Assembly: GCF_002086635.1 (NCBI RefSeq)
Contig: NZ_MVHD01000013.1
Coordinates: 54,091-118,090 of the forward strand
DNA length: 64,000 nt
Source of the DNA: Mycobacterium alsense
GTDB lineage: Bacteria; Actinomycetota; Actinomycetes; Mycobacteriales; Mycobacteriaceae
Direction: 5' to 3'
Under the pieces are notes generated by a model. It saw only the letters and a list, made by a program, of their open reading frames with translations, made no database searches and was not told where the DNA came from. The position numbers were made by a program, and so were the translations under genes. This document shows, one piece after another, positions 32,323 to 40,058 of the stretch (the stretch's first letter is position 1; every line of letters starts with the position of its first letter).

Positions 32323-33375
32323 TCAGCCGGTGGTCAACACTCCGCGCGGCAGGACGCCGCACAGATCGGTGTAGGTCAGGATGCCGGGAGGAGCCGAGAC
32401 CACGGCCGGTATCGCGGCGATCGCCGGCATGGCCGTGATGGTGAGTCCCAGCATGATGTAGTCGTCCAACGTTTCGCCCGCAAAGTCCGGGGGTGGCAGG
32501 AAGCTCAGCGTGGTCTTGATCGTCGGCCGCCCCTGGACCTCGATGGTGTAGCCCATGTCCAGCGGCCAGTCCGGGTCCAGAGACTGGCCCTTGCGCCAGC
32601 GTCCGCGGATCTCGATGACCTCTCGGCCACCGACGATGCCCTGCCACCGGACGTCGACGCCGGCTACGCAACCCTTCCCGATCGTCCAGTCTCCCGGGAG
32701 GTGGAGATCCTCTGTGGTCTGGGCGTACTGGGCTGCGCAGCGCACGTCGTCGAGTTCGGTGCCCAGCGCGTCGGCGATCAGCAGCACGCCGTCGCGGAAG
32801 ATCCCGGAGCCGTTCGCGGTGATCGCCGGGAGGTCCGGTTGGTCGATGGGATAACCGAAGCCCATCGGTATTTCGGTGGCCGGCGAGTTGTAAATAGTCG
32901 TGTCAACGGATTCCAGCATGGACACCCTGTCCACCCGGTCGGAAAGGCCCGCCGACACGATGGCGAACAGCTGGATGAAGCCCGGGTTGATGCCGCTGCC
33001 GAATATGGTGGCCCCGCCCTCGCGGCAGGCCCGGGCGATGCGGTCGCGACCCGCACCGAGGAAGTGGCCCGTGATGAAGCCGGCCGTGCCCACCACGTTG
33101 ATGCCGGCGCCGAGGATGCGGACGAGCTCGTCGACGTCGGCGAACATCGGGTTGTAGACCACGCAGTCGGGCCGCAGGGCCAGCAGGGCGTCGACGTCGT
33201 TGGTGGCCTTCACATTCATGGGTTCGATCCCGCACAGCTCGCCGACGTCGCGCCCGGCCTTGCCCGGCGACCAGGCATAGCAGCCGACGAGCTCCAGTGT
33301 CGGGTTGGCGACTATCGCCCGCACCGAAGCCTTGCCGACGTTACCCGTCGTCCACTGAACGACCCGATAGGTCAA
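32323..33375 (-). CDS. NAD(P)H-dependent amine dehydrogenase-like protein (DapB-like), paralogue 1
   Basis: A 350-residue protein with an N-terminal Rossmann domain (YRVVQWTTGNVGKASVRAI) and a C-terminal half typical of the group usually auto-named dihydrodipicolinate reductase, which includes 2,4-diaminopentanoate dehydrogenase and native amine dehydrogenases. Active-site region GSGINPGFIQLF is shared with two paralogues in this window (38280-39392 and 40943-42025). The start is an unusual TTG at 33375 with AAAGGG 8 bp upstream, 13 bp after the preceding stop. Whether it aminates a ketone or oxidises an amine, or does something else, cannot be read from sequence. Confidence 0.8.
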   Translation of the reverse strand: MTYRVVQWTTGNVGKASVRAIVANPTLELVGCYAWSPGKAGRDVGELCGIEPMNVKATNDVDALLALRPDCVVYNPMFADVDELVRILGAGINVVGTAGFITGHFLGAGRDRIARACREGGATIFGSGINPGFIQLFAIVSAGLSDRVDRVSMLESVDTTIYNSPATEIPMGFGYPIDQPDLPAITANGSGIFRDGVLLIADALGTELDDVRCAAQYAQTTEDLHLPGDWTIGKGCVAGVDVRWQGIVGGREVIEIRGRWRKGQSLDPDWPLDMGYTIEVQGRPTIKTTLSFLPPPDFAGETLDDYIMLGLTITAMPAIAAIPAVVSAPPGILTYTDLCGVLPRGVLTTG

Positions 33376-33388
33376 CCGGCCGGCCCTT

Positions 33389-33829
33389 TCACGGGTGCGG
33401 CGCCGCGTGATCGCGGGCCGCCTGGCGGGCGAGCCGGTCGTCGTGGATCTTCACGAGTTCGCGGAATCCGAGGCGGTGATACTTCGGGATGGGCTGGATT
33501 CCCCAGATGTCTTGGGCGGTGGCCTTTCCCTCGGCGCCCTCGGGCGGCCCGAACGGCGGGTAGGGGTACTTGCATTCCAGCGTGTCGTTCGAGTACCGCA
33601 CCTTGAGCAGCTCGCTGCAGATCTCGGTGAGGCTGAGCGTGGGGTAGCCGTAGTAGACGGCCATGAACGGCAGGGTGAACGCGCCCTCGATGACCAGGGC
33701 GACCAGGCAGACCAGGACCGCACGCTTGATCCATTTGTGCATCCGCGCGTAGTACGGCGTGGTGCCCGGCGGCAGCTCCTCGGCCGGGTTCTTTTCCTCG
33801 TCGGGTGCGGGGGCCGGTGTGGCTGTCAC
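33389..33829 (-). CDS. Single-span membrane protein of the NorQD-linked cluster
   Basis: A 146-residue protein: a Pro/Glu-rich N-terminal tail, one strong transmembrane helix (about residues 35-60, [18 protein letters not shown]), then a mostly polar domain with two Cys (ICSEL and [13 protein letters not shown]) and a His/Arg-rich end. Only one span and no CxxCH, so it is not a NorC cytochrome although size and topology are similar. It starts at GTG 33829 with AAGGAG 8 bp upstream, 23 bp after the six-helix gene. Context suggests a subunit of a membrane complex with the six-helix proteins. No family recognised. Confidence 0.75.
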   Translation of the reverse strand: MTATPAPAPDEEKNPAEELPPGTTPYYARMHKWIKRAVLVCLVALVIEGAFTLPFMAVYYGYPTLSLTEICSELLKVRYSNDTLECKYPYPPFGPPEGAEGKATAQDIWGIQPIPKYHRLGFRELVKIHDDRLARQAARDHAAPHP

Positions 33830-33852
33830 GGTGGGTGCTCCTTCGAAAGTGT

Positions 33853-34221
33853 TCAGTCGGTGAAGATTTCGCGGTTGACGGTGTGGAGGTAGGGGATCGC
33901 GAGGAACGGGGTGATGTAGAAGATGTCGTAGAGCCACCAGCCGACGACGGGGAACACCACGCCGGCGTAGCGCACGTCGGCGAACATGGTCATGTTGAAC
34001 ACGTAGCCGATCCAGATCACCACGCCCATCCAGCAGGTGATCACCATCCATTGGTGGCCCCAGCGCTTCATCTGCAGGAAGCCGATCGCCGCCGCGATCC
34101 GCATCGTGAAGACGGTCAGGATGAGGCCGACCTCCCAGGCCTTCTCCCCGGGACCCGCGGCGCCGCCGACCCACAGCTCGTTGTAGTGCCAGAAGTAGCC
34201 CGCGTCGAACATGTTGCCCCA
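33853..34221 (-). repeat. Long direct repeat, copy A
   Basis: About 369 bp covering the 3' half of six-helix gene A. It aligns without gaps to 37341-37709 at an offset of 3,488 bp, with blocks of roughly 100 bp that look identical. The low number of silent changes suggests recent duplication or gene conversion. Confidence 0.85.
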
Positions 34222-34572
34222 ACCGACCATCAAGACCCGGTTGATGAGGGTGTGGTTGGCCACCAGGTCCAGCGCCCAGCCGAGGCTGTTCAGGCAGCCG
34301 TCGATCAGGACCAGATACCCGATCAGGGTCACGATCATCGGGCGAACCGACAGCCCGGCGCGCAGCGCCTGCCGCTGCAACCAGACGCCGCGCACGAAGA
34401 TGGGAAACCCGATCAGCCCCGGGACCCACATTCCCATCAGCGCGGCCCCGACGATCATCCATTTGTCTGCCCGGCGCTGCGATCGACGGGACCGTTCGTA
34501 GTGATCGTCGAGCCCGACCGGGGCGGCTTGGCCCGCGTCGGCCGAAACGTGGTTCACCGACGGCGGATTCAT
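33853..34572 (-). CDS. Six-helix membrane protein, copy A
   Basis: A 239-residue integral membrane protein with about six hydrophobic segments. Conserved polar residues sit in or next to helices: NH in DLVANHT, the block [20 protein letters not shown] in [10 protein letters not shown] in FADVRY, and H near the end (PYLH). These could bind metal. The last 120 residues differ from copy B (37341-38036) at only a few positions, while the N-terminal third differs more. Its ATG overlaps the stop of the 43-residue membrane peptide gene (ATGA). The function is unknown; a membrane oxygenase or a cyclase-type enzyme is conceivable. The NorQD-type genes beside it suggest it needs maturation. Confidence 0.8.
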   Translation of the reverse strand: MNPPSVNHVSADAGQAAPVGLDDHYERSRRSQRRADKWMIVGAALMGMWVPGLIGFPIFVRGVWLQRQALRAGLSVRPMIVTLIGYLVLIDGCLNSLGWALDLVANHTLINRVLMVGWGNMFDAGYFWHYNELWVGGAAGPGEKAWEVGLILTVFTMRIAAAIGFLQMKRWGHQWMVITCWMGVVIWIGYVFNMTMFADVRYAGVVFPVVGWWLYDIFYITPFLAIPYLHTVNREIFTD

Positions 34573-34700
34573 AAATTCCACCAGCCCCGGGCGAACGACA
34601 TGTAGAGCTGGATGAGGAACATCGTCAGCAGGTAGCCGTAGATGGCGACCTGCACGACGATGAGCGCCCTCTTGCGTTTGCGTTCTTTCTGGTCGATCAC
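34569..34700 (-). CDS. 43-residue single-span membrane peptide
   Basis: This short gene lies between the AAA+ gene and six-helix copy A. The product starts with a very basic stretch ([11 protein letters not shown]), then one hydrophobic helix ([20 protein letters not shown]) and an aromatic end (GWWNL). This is a classic N-in small membrane subunit. It starts at GTG 34700 with AAAGGGAG at good spacing, and the stop overlaps the next ATG (ATGA). A similarly placed small gene sits beside copy B (37135-37239), so a tiny helix appears to be a fixed partner of the six-helix protein. Confidence 0.7.
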   Translation of the reverse strand: MIDQKERKRKRALIVVQVAIYGYLLTMFLIQLYMSFARGWWNL

Positions 34701-34715
34701 GATCGGCTCCCTTTC

Positions 34716-35522
34716 TTACGTGGTCTGACTTGCTGACGTTTCGGCGGCGGCCAGGGTGGCGGCCGCGACCTCGCGCAGACCGTCGGTGACCGCGCCGTCG
34801 ACGCTCAGCGGCGCGAGGATGCAGGCCTCCGCCGCGTCCAGTTCGTCCGCGCCCGAGGCGATCAGGTGCGCGGCGCTGACCAGCACCCTGGTCGACGGCG
34901 GCTCGAAGTGAAAGGCTTGGTCGGCGGTGCGGATCGCGACCGCGCACCGGACCAGCCGCCGCGCCGCGGCGATCGGGATGCCCGCCTCGGCGACGATCAC
35001 CTCGGCCTCGCGGTCGGGCGCCAGATACGTCATCGGGAGGGTGACGAACCGCTGGCGAAACGACGGCTTGAGCTCCTTGAGCGAACTGCGATAGGCCGGG
35101 TTGTACGAACACACCAGCATGAACGTGTCCGGGGCGCGCACCACCTCGCCGGCGCGGTCCAGATACAGCGACCGGCGGTGGTCGGTCAGCGAATGCAGGA
35201 CGGCCAGCGAGTCGTGGCGGGCCTCGACGACCTCGTCCAGATAGCAGATGGCACCGGCCTTGACCGCCCGGGTCAGCGGGCCGTCCGTCCAGACCACGTC
35301 GCCGCCGGTCACCATGAACCGGCCGACGAGGTCGGAACTGGTCAGGTCGTCGTGGCAGCTGATGGTGACGACGGGTCGCTGCAGCAGCACCCCCATGTGC
35401 TCGACCAGCCGCGTCTTGCCGCAACCGGTTGGGCCGGTGAGCATCACGGGCATGCGGCGGCGGTAGGCCTGCTCGAACAGCCGCACTTCGTTGCCGCTCG
35501 CGAGGTAGGTGTCGGTGGTCAT
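34716..35522 (-). CDS. CbbQ/NirQ/NorQ-type MoxR AAA+ ATPase
   Basis: A 268-residue AAA+ protein of the NorQ/CbbQ class. Walker A is GPTGCGKT (30-37), followed by the family block TISCHDDLTSSDLVGRF, Walker B in GAICYLDEVVEAR, sensor region VCSYNPAYRSSLKELKPSFR with arginine finger, and the QRF motif. Such ATPases work with a VWA partner to activate or insert metal into client enzymes (NO reductase, Rubisco, CO dehydrogenase). The VWA partner is directly upstream. ATG 35522 is chosen because AAGGA precedes it and translation from there begins as family members do. No classic client is in the window; the six-helix proteins are the likely clients. Confidence 0.9.
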   Translation of the reverse strand: MTTDTYLASGNEVRLFEQAYRRRMPVMLTGPTGCGKTRLVEHMGVLLQRPVVTISCHDDLTSSDLVGRFMVTGGDVVWTDGPLTRAVKAGAICYLDEVVEARHDSLAVLHSLTDHRRSLYLDRAGEVVRAPDTFMLVCSYNPAYRSSLKELKPSFRQRFVTLPMTYLAPDREAEVIVAEAGIPIAAARRLVRCAVAIRTADQAFHFEPPSTRVLVSAAHLIASGADELDAAEACILAPLSVDGAVTDGLREVAAATLAAAETSASQTT

Positions 35523-35568
35523 GTCGTCCTTGGCGTCGTTCTTGCGGTGACGGGGCGGTGGTGGGCGG

Positions 35569-37122
35569 TCATGCGGCGACGAGTTGTCGATGGACGTGGG
35601 CGAGCACCCGCGGCAGGTCCTCCACCCGCCGGATGCGTTGGGAGCGGCGCGGCCCGAACACGTCCGGCAGGGGATCGACACGGGCGGGCCCGACGCCCAC
35701 GTAGTACATCGACACCCCCGCGTCGCCGGCCTCCTCGACCGCGTGGGCGACGTCCGCCCAGGCGTAGCGGCCCTCGTAACCCTCGTCGGAGATGAGCCCG
35801 TCACCGATGACGATCAGCAGCCGCCGCTCGGAACGCTGCGCCAGCAGACGGCTGGTCAAATGGCGAAGTGGCGCACCGAGTCTGGTGTAGCCGCTGGTGC
35901 GCAGGCCCAGTCCGCTGGGCGGCACGAACCGGCGGTCCTCGAAGTCCTTGAGGCAGTGCACCTCGACCCGGTGCCGGGTGTTGCCGGTGAACACGAACAC
36001 GCCGTGGCGCTCACGGGCGAGCGTCATGGCCCGCGAAAGGGCATCGGCGCAAGTCAGTTCCAGCCGGAAGATGCGTCCGCCGTGCACCCCCAGCGACGAA
36101 CTGCCGTCGAGCAGCAGGGCGGTGGCGACGTCGCGGCCACTCGGCAGCAGTTCGCGGAAGATGCGCGGCTCGCCGGCCTCACCGGTCGCCAGATCGATGT
36201 AGTGGCTGACGTATTGGTCGACGTCGAGGTCCGAGCCGTCCTCGCGGCGGTTGGTCATGGCGCGATGGGTGTGTTCCTCGAACCACTTGCGCACGTCGAC
36301 GGTGACCGGTGCCGGGTCCCGCATGGGGCGGGCGTGCGCGCGCTCGAGGACGGCCACGTGGTCGGGCAGGAAGCGCTGCGTCCACATGTTCCATTCGGGG
36401 TACGGGATGCCGGGCCGGTTCTCGGGGGAGACGCCGGCGTCGTCGTCCTGGGGCCTGCTGGGCGGCGGCAAGTTGGGATTGCGGATGCCGCCGTCGCCGC
36501 CGACGGGAACGGAGTAGGGCTGCGGCAGGCGCTTTTGCGTTGAGGTCCATGGCATCCTGCCGAACCGGCGCCGCAGGTTGTCGGCCAGCCCGCGCGGTGT
36601 CGTGTGGGCCGCCGGCAGGCCGCCCAGCAGCGGATGGACCGTGAGGGCGCGGGTCGTCCGGGCCAGCGATATCGCCAGGTTGAGCATTTCGACCGCGCCC
36701 AGGTCGGCGTCGCGGGCGCACAGGTCGGGCACCGCCCGCCGCAGCTCCGGCAGCAGGCCCGGCCAGCGCCGCGCCATCCAGCCGAGGGCGACGCCGGCTT
36801 CGACCAACGTGAGCGCGCACAGCTCGCGCGTCGACAGCTCGTTCAACCGGTAGTCGGTGATGCGCTCCTTCGACGGCGAACACTGCATTGCCACACCGCA
36901 TGTCAGGGTGCGGCGCGTCCAGCCGGGCTTGGCCGAATCGGGGCCCAAGTCGGGGGCGGGATAGGGGACGTGGACGAACGCCAGGCTCCCGTTCAGGCCG
37001 AACGCGCGGCGTTCGCCGGTGACCAGGCGGGCGCCCTCGCGGCGGCCTTCGCTGAACGCGACCGCGGTCACGGCGCAACTCCGTTCGACCGCCATCGCGC
37101 CCGCATCCGAACAGTCAGCCAT
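35569..37122 (-). CDS. NorD/CbbO-type VWA-domain protein
   Basis: A 517-residue protein with a C-terminal von Willebrand A domain whose MIDAS motif DGSSSLG, threonine-containing loop (RTSGYTRLGAPLRH) and IGDGLISDEGYEG aspartate are intact. The block FVFTGNTRHRVEVHCLKDF is typical of NorD. The N-terminal half carries His/Trp-rich segments. NorD proteins deliver or check metal insertion with NorQ. It is somewhat shorter than typical NorD (about 630). It lies 46 bp upstream of the NorQ-like gene in the same operon and 12 bp downstream of a 34-residue membrane peptide gene. Confidence 0.88.
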   Translation of the reverse strand: MADCSDAGAMAVERSCAVTAVAFSEGRREGARLVTGERRAFGLNGSLAFVHVPYPAPDLGPDSAKPGWTRRTLTCGVAMQCSPSKERITDYRLNELSTRELCALTLVEAGVALGWMARRWPGLLPELRRAVPDLCARDADLGAVEMLNLAISLARTTRALTVHPLLGGLPAAHTTPRGLADNLRRRFGRMPWTSTQKRLPQPYSVPVGGDGGIRNPNLPPPSRPQDDDAGVSPENRPGIPYPEWNMWTQRFLPDHVAVLERAHARPMRDPAPVTVDVRKWFEEHTHRAMTNRREDGSDLDVDQYVSHYIDLATGEAGEPRIFRELLPSGRDVATALLLDGSSSLGVHGGRIFRLELTCADALSRAMTLARERHGVFVFTGNTRHRVEVHCLKDFEDRRFVPPSGLGLRTSGYTRLGAPLRHLTSRLLAQRSERRLLIVIGDGLISDEGYEGRYAWADVAHAVEEAGDAGVSMYYVGVGPARVDPLPDVFGPRRSQRIRRVEDLPRVLAHVHRQLVAA

Positions 37123-37134
37123 GGGCCGAACCGC

Positions 37135-37239
37135 CTAGAACGTCCCGATGTTGGAGAACAGCCAATACCAGAACCAGATGACCAGCCCGGTGCCGCCCCA
37201 GGCGGCGACGTAACGAAGGATCTCCCAGACATAAGCCAC
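37135..37239 (-). CDS. 34-residue single-span membrane peptide
   Basis: GTG 37239 has a perfect GGAGG site upstream (GAGGAGGTCGGATC). The product is almost all helix: AYVWEILRYVAAWGGTG followed by LVIWFWYWLFSNIGTF, very rich in Trp and aromatic residues. It lies between six-helix copy B and the NorD-like gene, mirroring the 43-residue peptide beside copy A, although the two peptides differ in sequence. Likely a small membrane subunit or assembly factor. Confidence 0.65.
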   Translation of the reverse strand: MAYVWEILRYVAAWGGTGLVIWFWYWLFSNIGTF

Positions 37240-37290
37240 GATCCGACCTCCTCGATGGCGGGTTCCACACCGCCCCTGTGCCGAAGGACT

Positions 37291-37317
37291 GAAACATTCG
37301 AAACATGCGAAACATTC
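37291..37317. repeat. Three tandem 9-bp repeats in operon gap
   Basis: GAAACATTC, GAAACATGC and GAAACATTC follow each other in the 101-bp gap between six-helix copy B and the 34-residue peptide gene. AT-rich direct repeats inside an operon gap could be a protein site or slipped-strand repeat. Confidence 0.7.
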
Positions 37318-37340
37318 GGTGATACCTGTTGGCCGCCACG

Positions 37341-37709
37341 TCAATCGGTGAAGATCTCGCGGTTGACGCTGTGCAGGTACGGGATCGCCAGGAACGGGGT
37401 GATGTAGAAGATGTCGTACAGCCACCACCCGACGACCGGCAGCACGACGCCGGCGTAGCGCACGTCCGCGAACATGGTCATGTTGAACACGTAGCCGATC
37501 CAGATCACCACGCCCATCCAGCAGGTGATCACCATCCATTGGTGGCCCCAGCGCTTCATCTGCAGGAAGCCGATCGCGGCCGCGATCCGCATCGTGAAGA
37601 CGGTCAGGATGAGGCCGACCTCCCAGGCCTTCTCCCCGGGACCCGCGGCGCCGCCGACCCACAGCTCGTTGTAGTGCCAGAAGTAGCCGGCGTCGAACAT
37701 GTTGCCCCA
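37341..37709 (-). repeat. Long direct repeat, copy B
   Basis: Partner of 33853-34221 in the same orientation. Recombination between the copies would remove the NorD-like, NorQ-like and both small-peptide genes and leave one hybrid six-helix gene. Confidence 0.85.
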
Positions 37710-38036
37710 GCCGTTGAGCAGCACGCGGGCCAGCAGGGTGTGGTTGGCCACCAGGTCGAGAGCCCACCCGACGGTGTTGATCGCGGCGTCGATGATGACC
37801 AGATAACCGATCAGGGTCACGAGCATCGGCCGGACCGACAGCCCCTCGCGCTGTCCCCGGCGCAGCAGCCACACGCCGCGCAGGAACAGCGGCAGGCCGA
37901 AGACGCCGAGGGCGGCGGTGCCGATCAACAGGCTCCCGCTGATGAGCCACTTGTCGGCCTGCCGCTGGGCCAGCGCCGACCGCTCCACGTGGTCGTCCAA
38001 CGCGACGTGGCCTTGCTGCGCCTGCGCCAGATTCAC
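37341..38036 (-). CDS. Six-helix membrane protein, copy B (first operon gene)
   Basis: A 231-residue paralogue of the protein at 33853-34572 with the same six-segment layout and the same His/Asp/Glu block ([19 protein letters not shown]). The C-terminal 120 residues are almost identical, and so is the DNA (37341-37709 against 33853-34221), while the N-terminus (MNLAQAQQGHVALDDHVERS) is distinct. GTG 38036 has GAGGAGG upstream. It opens the minus-strand operon; a TGAC-N4-GTCA palindrome lies 57 bp upstream. The two copies may form a heteromer or be alternative subunits. Confidence 0.8.
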   Translation of the reverse strand: MNLAQAQQGHVALDDHVERSALAQRQADKWLISGSLLIGTAALGVFGLPLFLRGVWLLRRGQREGLSVRPMLVTLIGYLVIIDAAINTVGWALDLVANHTLLARVLLNGWGNMFDAGYFWHYNELWVGGAAGPGEKAWEVGLILTVFTMRIAAAIGFLQMKRWGHQWMVITCWMGVVIWIGYVFNMTMFADVRYAGVVLPVVGWWLYDIFYITPFLAIPYLHSVNREIFTD

Positions 38037-38092
38037 GGGCCCTCCTCGCCGTCAACGCCGGCAGATCAAGTGCGGGTACCACCATAACAAAC

Positions 38093-38104
38093 TGACTATA
38101 GTCA
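38093..38104. promoter_or_regulatory. Palindromic operator site 1 (TGACTATAGTCA)
   Basis: A perfect 12-bp palindrome, 57 bp upstream of the first operon gene on the minus strand. Its centre contains TATAGT, a possible -10 element, so binding would block the promoter. It shares the TGAC-N4-GTCA form with sites at 38197-38210 and 40060-40071. Confidence 0.65.
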
Positions 38105-38148
38105 TCGTAAGCGCGCGGCCGGGAAGACCGGTGGCGGATGCGTCTGTG

Positions 38149-38163
38149 ACATAGCGGCTATGT
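38149..38163. promoter_or_regulatory. 15-bp palindrome in divergent promoter
   Basis: ACATAGCGGCTATGT has perfect 7-bp arms around one central G. It lies midway between the two divergent genes and differs from the TGAC-N4-GTCA sites, so it may serve a second regulator. Confidence 0.5.
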
Positions 38164-38196
38164 GGCACTCCTCATCGGAGCGGTTGTATCCCCAAA

Positions 38197-38210
38197 CTGA
38201 CATCAGTCAG
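38197..38210. promoter_or_regulatory. Palindromic operator site 2 (CTGACATCAGTCAG)
   Basis: The arms CTGAC/GTCAG flank four bases. The site lies 13 bp upstream of the -35 element of the rightward promoter and 70 bp upstream of the amine-dehydrogenase-like start. Same form as sites 1 and 3. Confidence 0.6.
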
Positions 38211-38222
38211 CCGGTCCGACCG

Positions 38223-38252
38223 TTGACATCGGCTCGGCGGCGTGCCTACGCT
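38223..38252 (+). promoter_or_regulatory. Promoter for amine-dehydrogenase-like gene 2
   Basis: Consensus TTGACA at 38223-38228 and TACGCT (TAnnnT) at 38247-38252 with an 18-bp spacer. Transcription would start near 38259, about 20 nt before the ATG at 38280. GAGGAG lies in that leader. Confidence 0.55.
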
Positions 38253-38279
38253 GTGCGAACGCTCAGCCGAGGAGTCGCA

Positions 38280-39392
38280 ATGTCGTTGCAGCCGTTGGAA
38301 TCTTCGACCGACCGCAAATATCGCGTGATCCAGTGGGGCATGGGCAATGTCGGATCGGTGGCGCTGCGCCACTTCATCGGCAACCCCGCATACGAGGTGG
38401 TCGGCGTGCTGTGCAACCGCCCGGAGAAGGTGGGCAAGGACGCCGGCGAGCTCGTCGGCACCGCCCCCATCGGCGTGCTCGCCACCACCGACAAGGACGC
38501 CATCGAGGCGCTCGACGCCGATTGTGTCTTCTACGCGCCGCTGTGGTCGGATCCCGACGAGGTCTGCCGCCTGCTGCGCGGCGGCAAAAACGTGGTCGCC
38601 TCGGGCGGGGCCTGGTGGTACCCAACCGAACACAGCAGGGCCGACATCGACAAGATCGACGCGGCCTGCCGCGAGGGCGGCGTCTCGTTCCACGCGGGCG
38701 GCATCAACCCCGGTTTCGCCGGGGACCTGCTCGTGCTGACCCTGGCCCGCATCGTGAGCCGGATCGACGCCATCGACATCTACGAGGTGGTGAACTTCGG
38801 CAAGGACACCCTGAAGTATCTGCACGAGATGGGGATGGGCAGCGACCCCGACGAGTTTCGGTCCGGGCCAAATCTTTTGGGCAACGCATGGCCGTTGTTC
38901 GCCCAGTCGATGGCCATGGTGGCCGAAGGGTTCGGGAAGGTGGTGGACAAGTACACGACCGAGGTGGATCTGGGCACGGCGACGCGGGACATCCCGTTCG
39001 AGGGAGGGCCGACCAGCGACATGCCGGGCTTCAAGGGCGTGATCAAGAAGGGCACCGTCGCCTCCCAGCATCACAAGTGGACGACGTGGGTGGACGGCAG
39101 GCCCTTCATGACGTTCCACGAGATGTACACCATGGACGAATACGACGCCATTGAGCCGCAACCGGATTGGGGCGGTCACTATCACTACCGCATCGTGATC
39201 CGGGGCGACGAGCCCACCGAGTTGATCCTGCAAGCACCGCCGGATGCCAGCGGCAACTATCCCAAGCCCGGGTACACCTGGACCGCGATGGGCCCGGCCA
39301 ACACGATTCCGGCGGTGTGCGACGCCGCCCCGGGGTTCCTCACGCACAAGGAACTCGGGCTGGTGTCGCTGCGCGGCCTCGTGCGCTCCTAG
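38280..39392 (+). CDS. NAD(P)H-dependent amine dehydrogenase-like protein, paralogue 2
   Basis: A 370-residue DapB-like protein: Rossmann start YRVIQWGMGNVGSVALRHF, the VFYAPLWSDPDEV region, and the shared active-site stretch HAGGINPGFAGDLL. The frame is open 40 codons further upstream, but ATG 38280 is preferred: GAGGAG lies 6-7 bp upstream and the extra part would cover the promoter and operator. It is divergent from the island operon across a 243-bp gap with three palindromes. The stop shares CTAG with the convergent TetR gene. Family links suggest reduction of an imine or oxidation of an amine. Confidence 0.82.
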   Translation: MSLQPLESSTDRKYRVIQWGMGNVGSVALRHFIGNPAYEVVGVLCNRPEKVGKDAGELVGTAPIGVLATTDKDAIEALDADCVFYAPLWSDPDEVCRLLRGGKNVVASGGAWWYPTEHSRADIDKIDAACREGGVSFHAGGINPGFAGDLLVLTLARIVSRIDAIDIYEVVNFGKDTLKYLHEMGMGSDPDEFRSGPNLLGNAWPLFAQSMAMVAEGFGKVVDKYTTEVDLGTATRDIPFEGGPTSDMPGFKGVIKKGTVASQHHKWTTWVDGRPFMTFHEMYTMDEYDAIEPQPDWGGHYHYRIVIRGDEPTELILQAPPDASGNYPKPGYTWTAMGPANTIPAVCDAAPGFLTHKELGLVSLRGLVRS

Positions 39393-39988
39393 GGCGCCAG
39401 GCTGCGCAGCGTCCGCGCGACGTAGTCTTCGAGCAGCGCGTTGCCCGTCGGCCACCCGGTCGTGGTGACCAACAGCGCGTAGAGGCCCAGCAGGAAGAAC
39501 ACCGCGCTGTTCATCGGGTTGACGTCGGCGGCCGTCTCACCGCGCTCCTGAGCGTCGGCGATCTCCTGGGCGACCGCGACGATCAACGGGTGATCCCGGC
39601 CGTCCTCGGCGGGCGGCCGCGTGGGTGAGAAGTGCAGCGCCAGAAAGTCTTTGAAGAGCAGATCGCCCAGCCGGCGCTCCAACCCGACCACCATCCGGAC
39701 GGCCTCGTTCAGGGTCGCCGAGAGGTCGTGCTTGGACTTGAGGAACTGTGCCAGCTGCTTGGCCATGCGCTCCTCTTCGCGGCGCTCCAGCTCGAGCAGC
39801 ACATGCTCCTTGGTCGGGAAGTGGAAGAAGAAGGTGCCGTGAGCGACCCCGGCCGCGGCGACGATCGTGCTGACGTCGGCGTCGGTCATCCCGGACCTGG
39901 TGAACTCGGCGATCGCGGCGCCCAACAACCGCTCCCTGGTCTGCAGGCGCTTCGCCTCACGCGCAGATAGCTTGTCCGCCACCGCCAT
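39389..39988 (-). CDS. TetR-family regulator of the island
   Basis: A 199-residue TetR protein with the helix-turn-helix VSTIVAAAGVAHGTFFFHFPTKEHVLLE near the N-terminus and a helical ligand domain. ATG 39988 (GAGGA 6 bp upstream) is preferred over GTG 40000. It lies between two gene groups that both carry TGAC-N4-GTCA palindromes upstream, and one such site sits 72 bp before its own start. It is the best candidate for the shared repressor and probably autoregulates. Its stop overlaps the opposite gene within CTAG. Confidence 0.88.
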   Translation of the reverse strand: MAVADKLSAREAKRLQTRERLLGAAIAEFTRSGMTDADVSTIVAAAGVAHGTFFFHFPTKEHVLLELERREEERMAKQLAQFLKSKHDLSATLNEAVRMVVGLERRLGDLLFKDFLALHFSPTRPPAEDGRDHPLIVAVAQEIADAQERGETAADVNPMNSAVFFLLGLYALLVTTTGWPTGNALLEDYVARTLRSLAP

Positions 39989-40058
39989 TTCAGTCCTCAC
40001 GGTTGACCCGGCTCGTCCGACAGCTTCGAGAGTATCTCATCGGCGCGCCGCACATTCG

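Noticed and set aside
33389..37122. Reading the NorQ/NorD-like pair as a nitric oxide reductase operon
   Set aside because: No NorB twelve-helix heme protein and no CxxCH cytochrome is present; the single-span protein at 33389-33829 lacks a heme motif.
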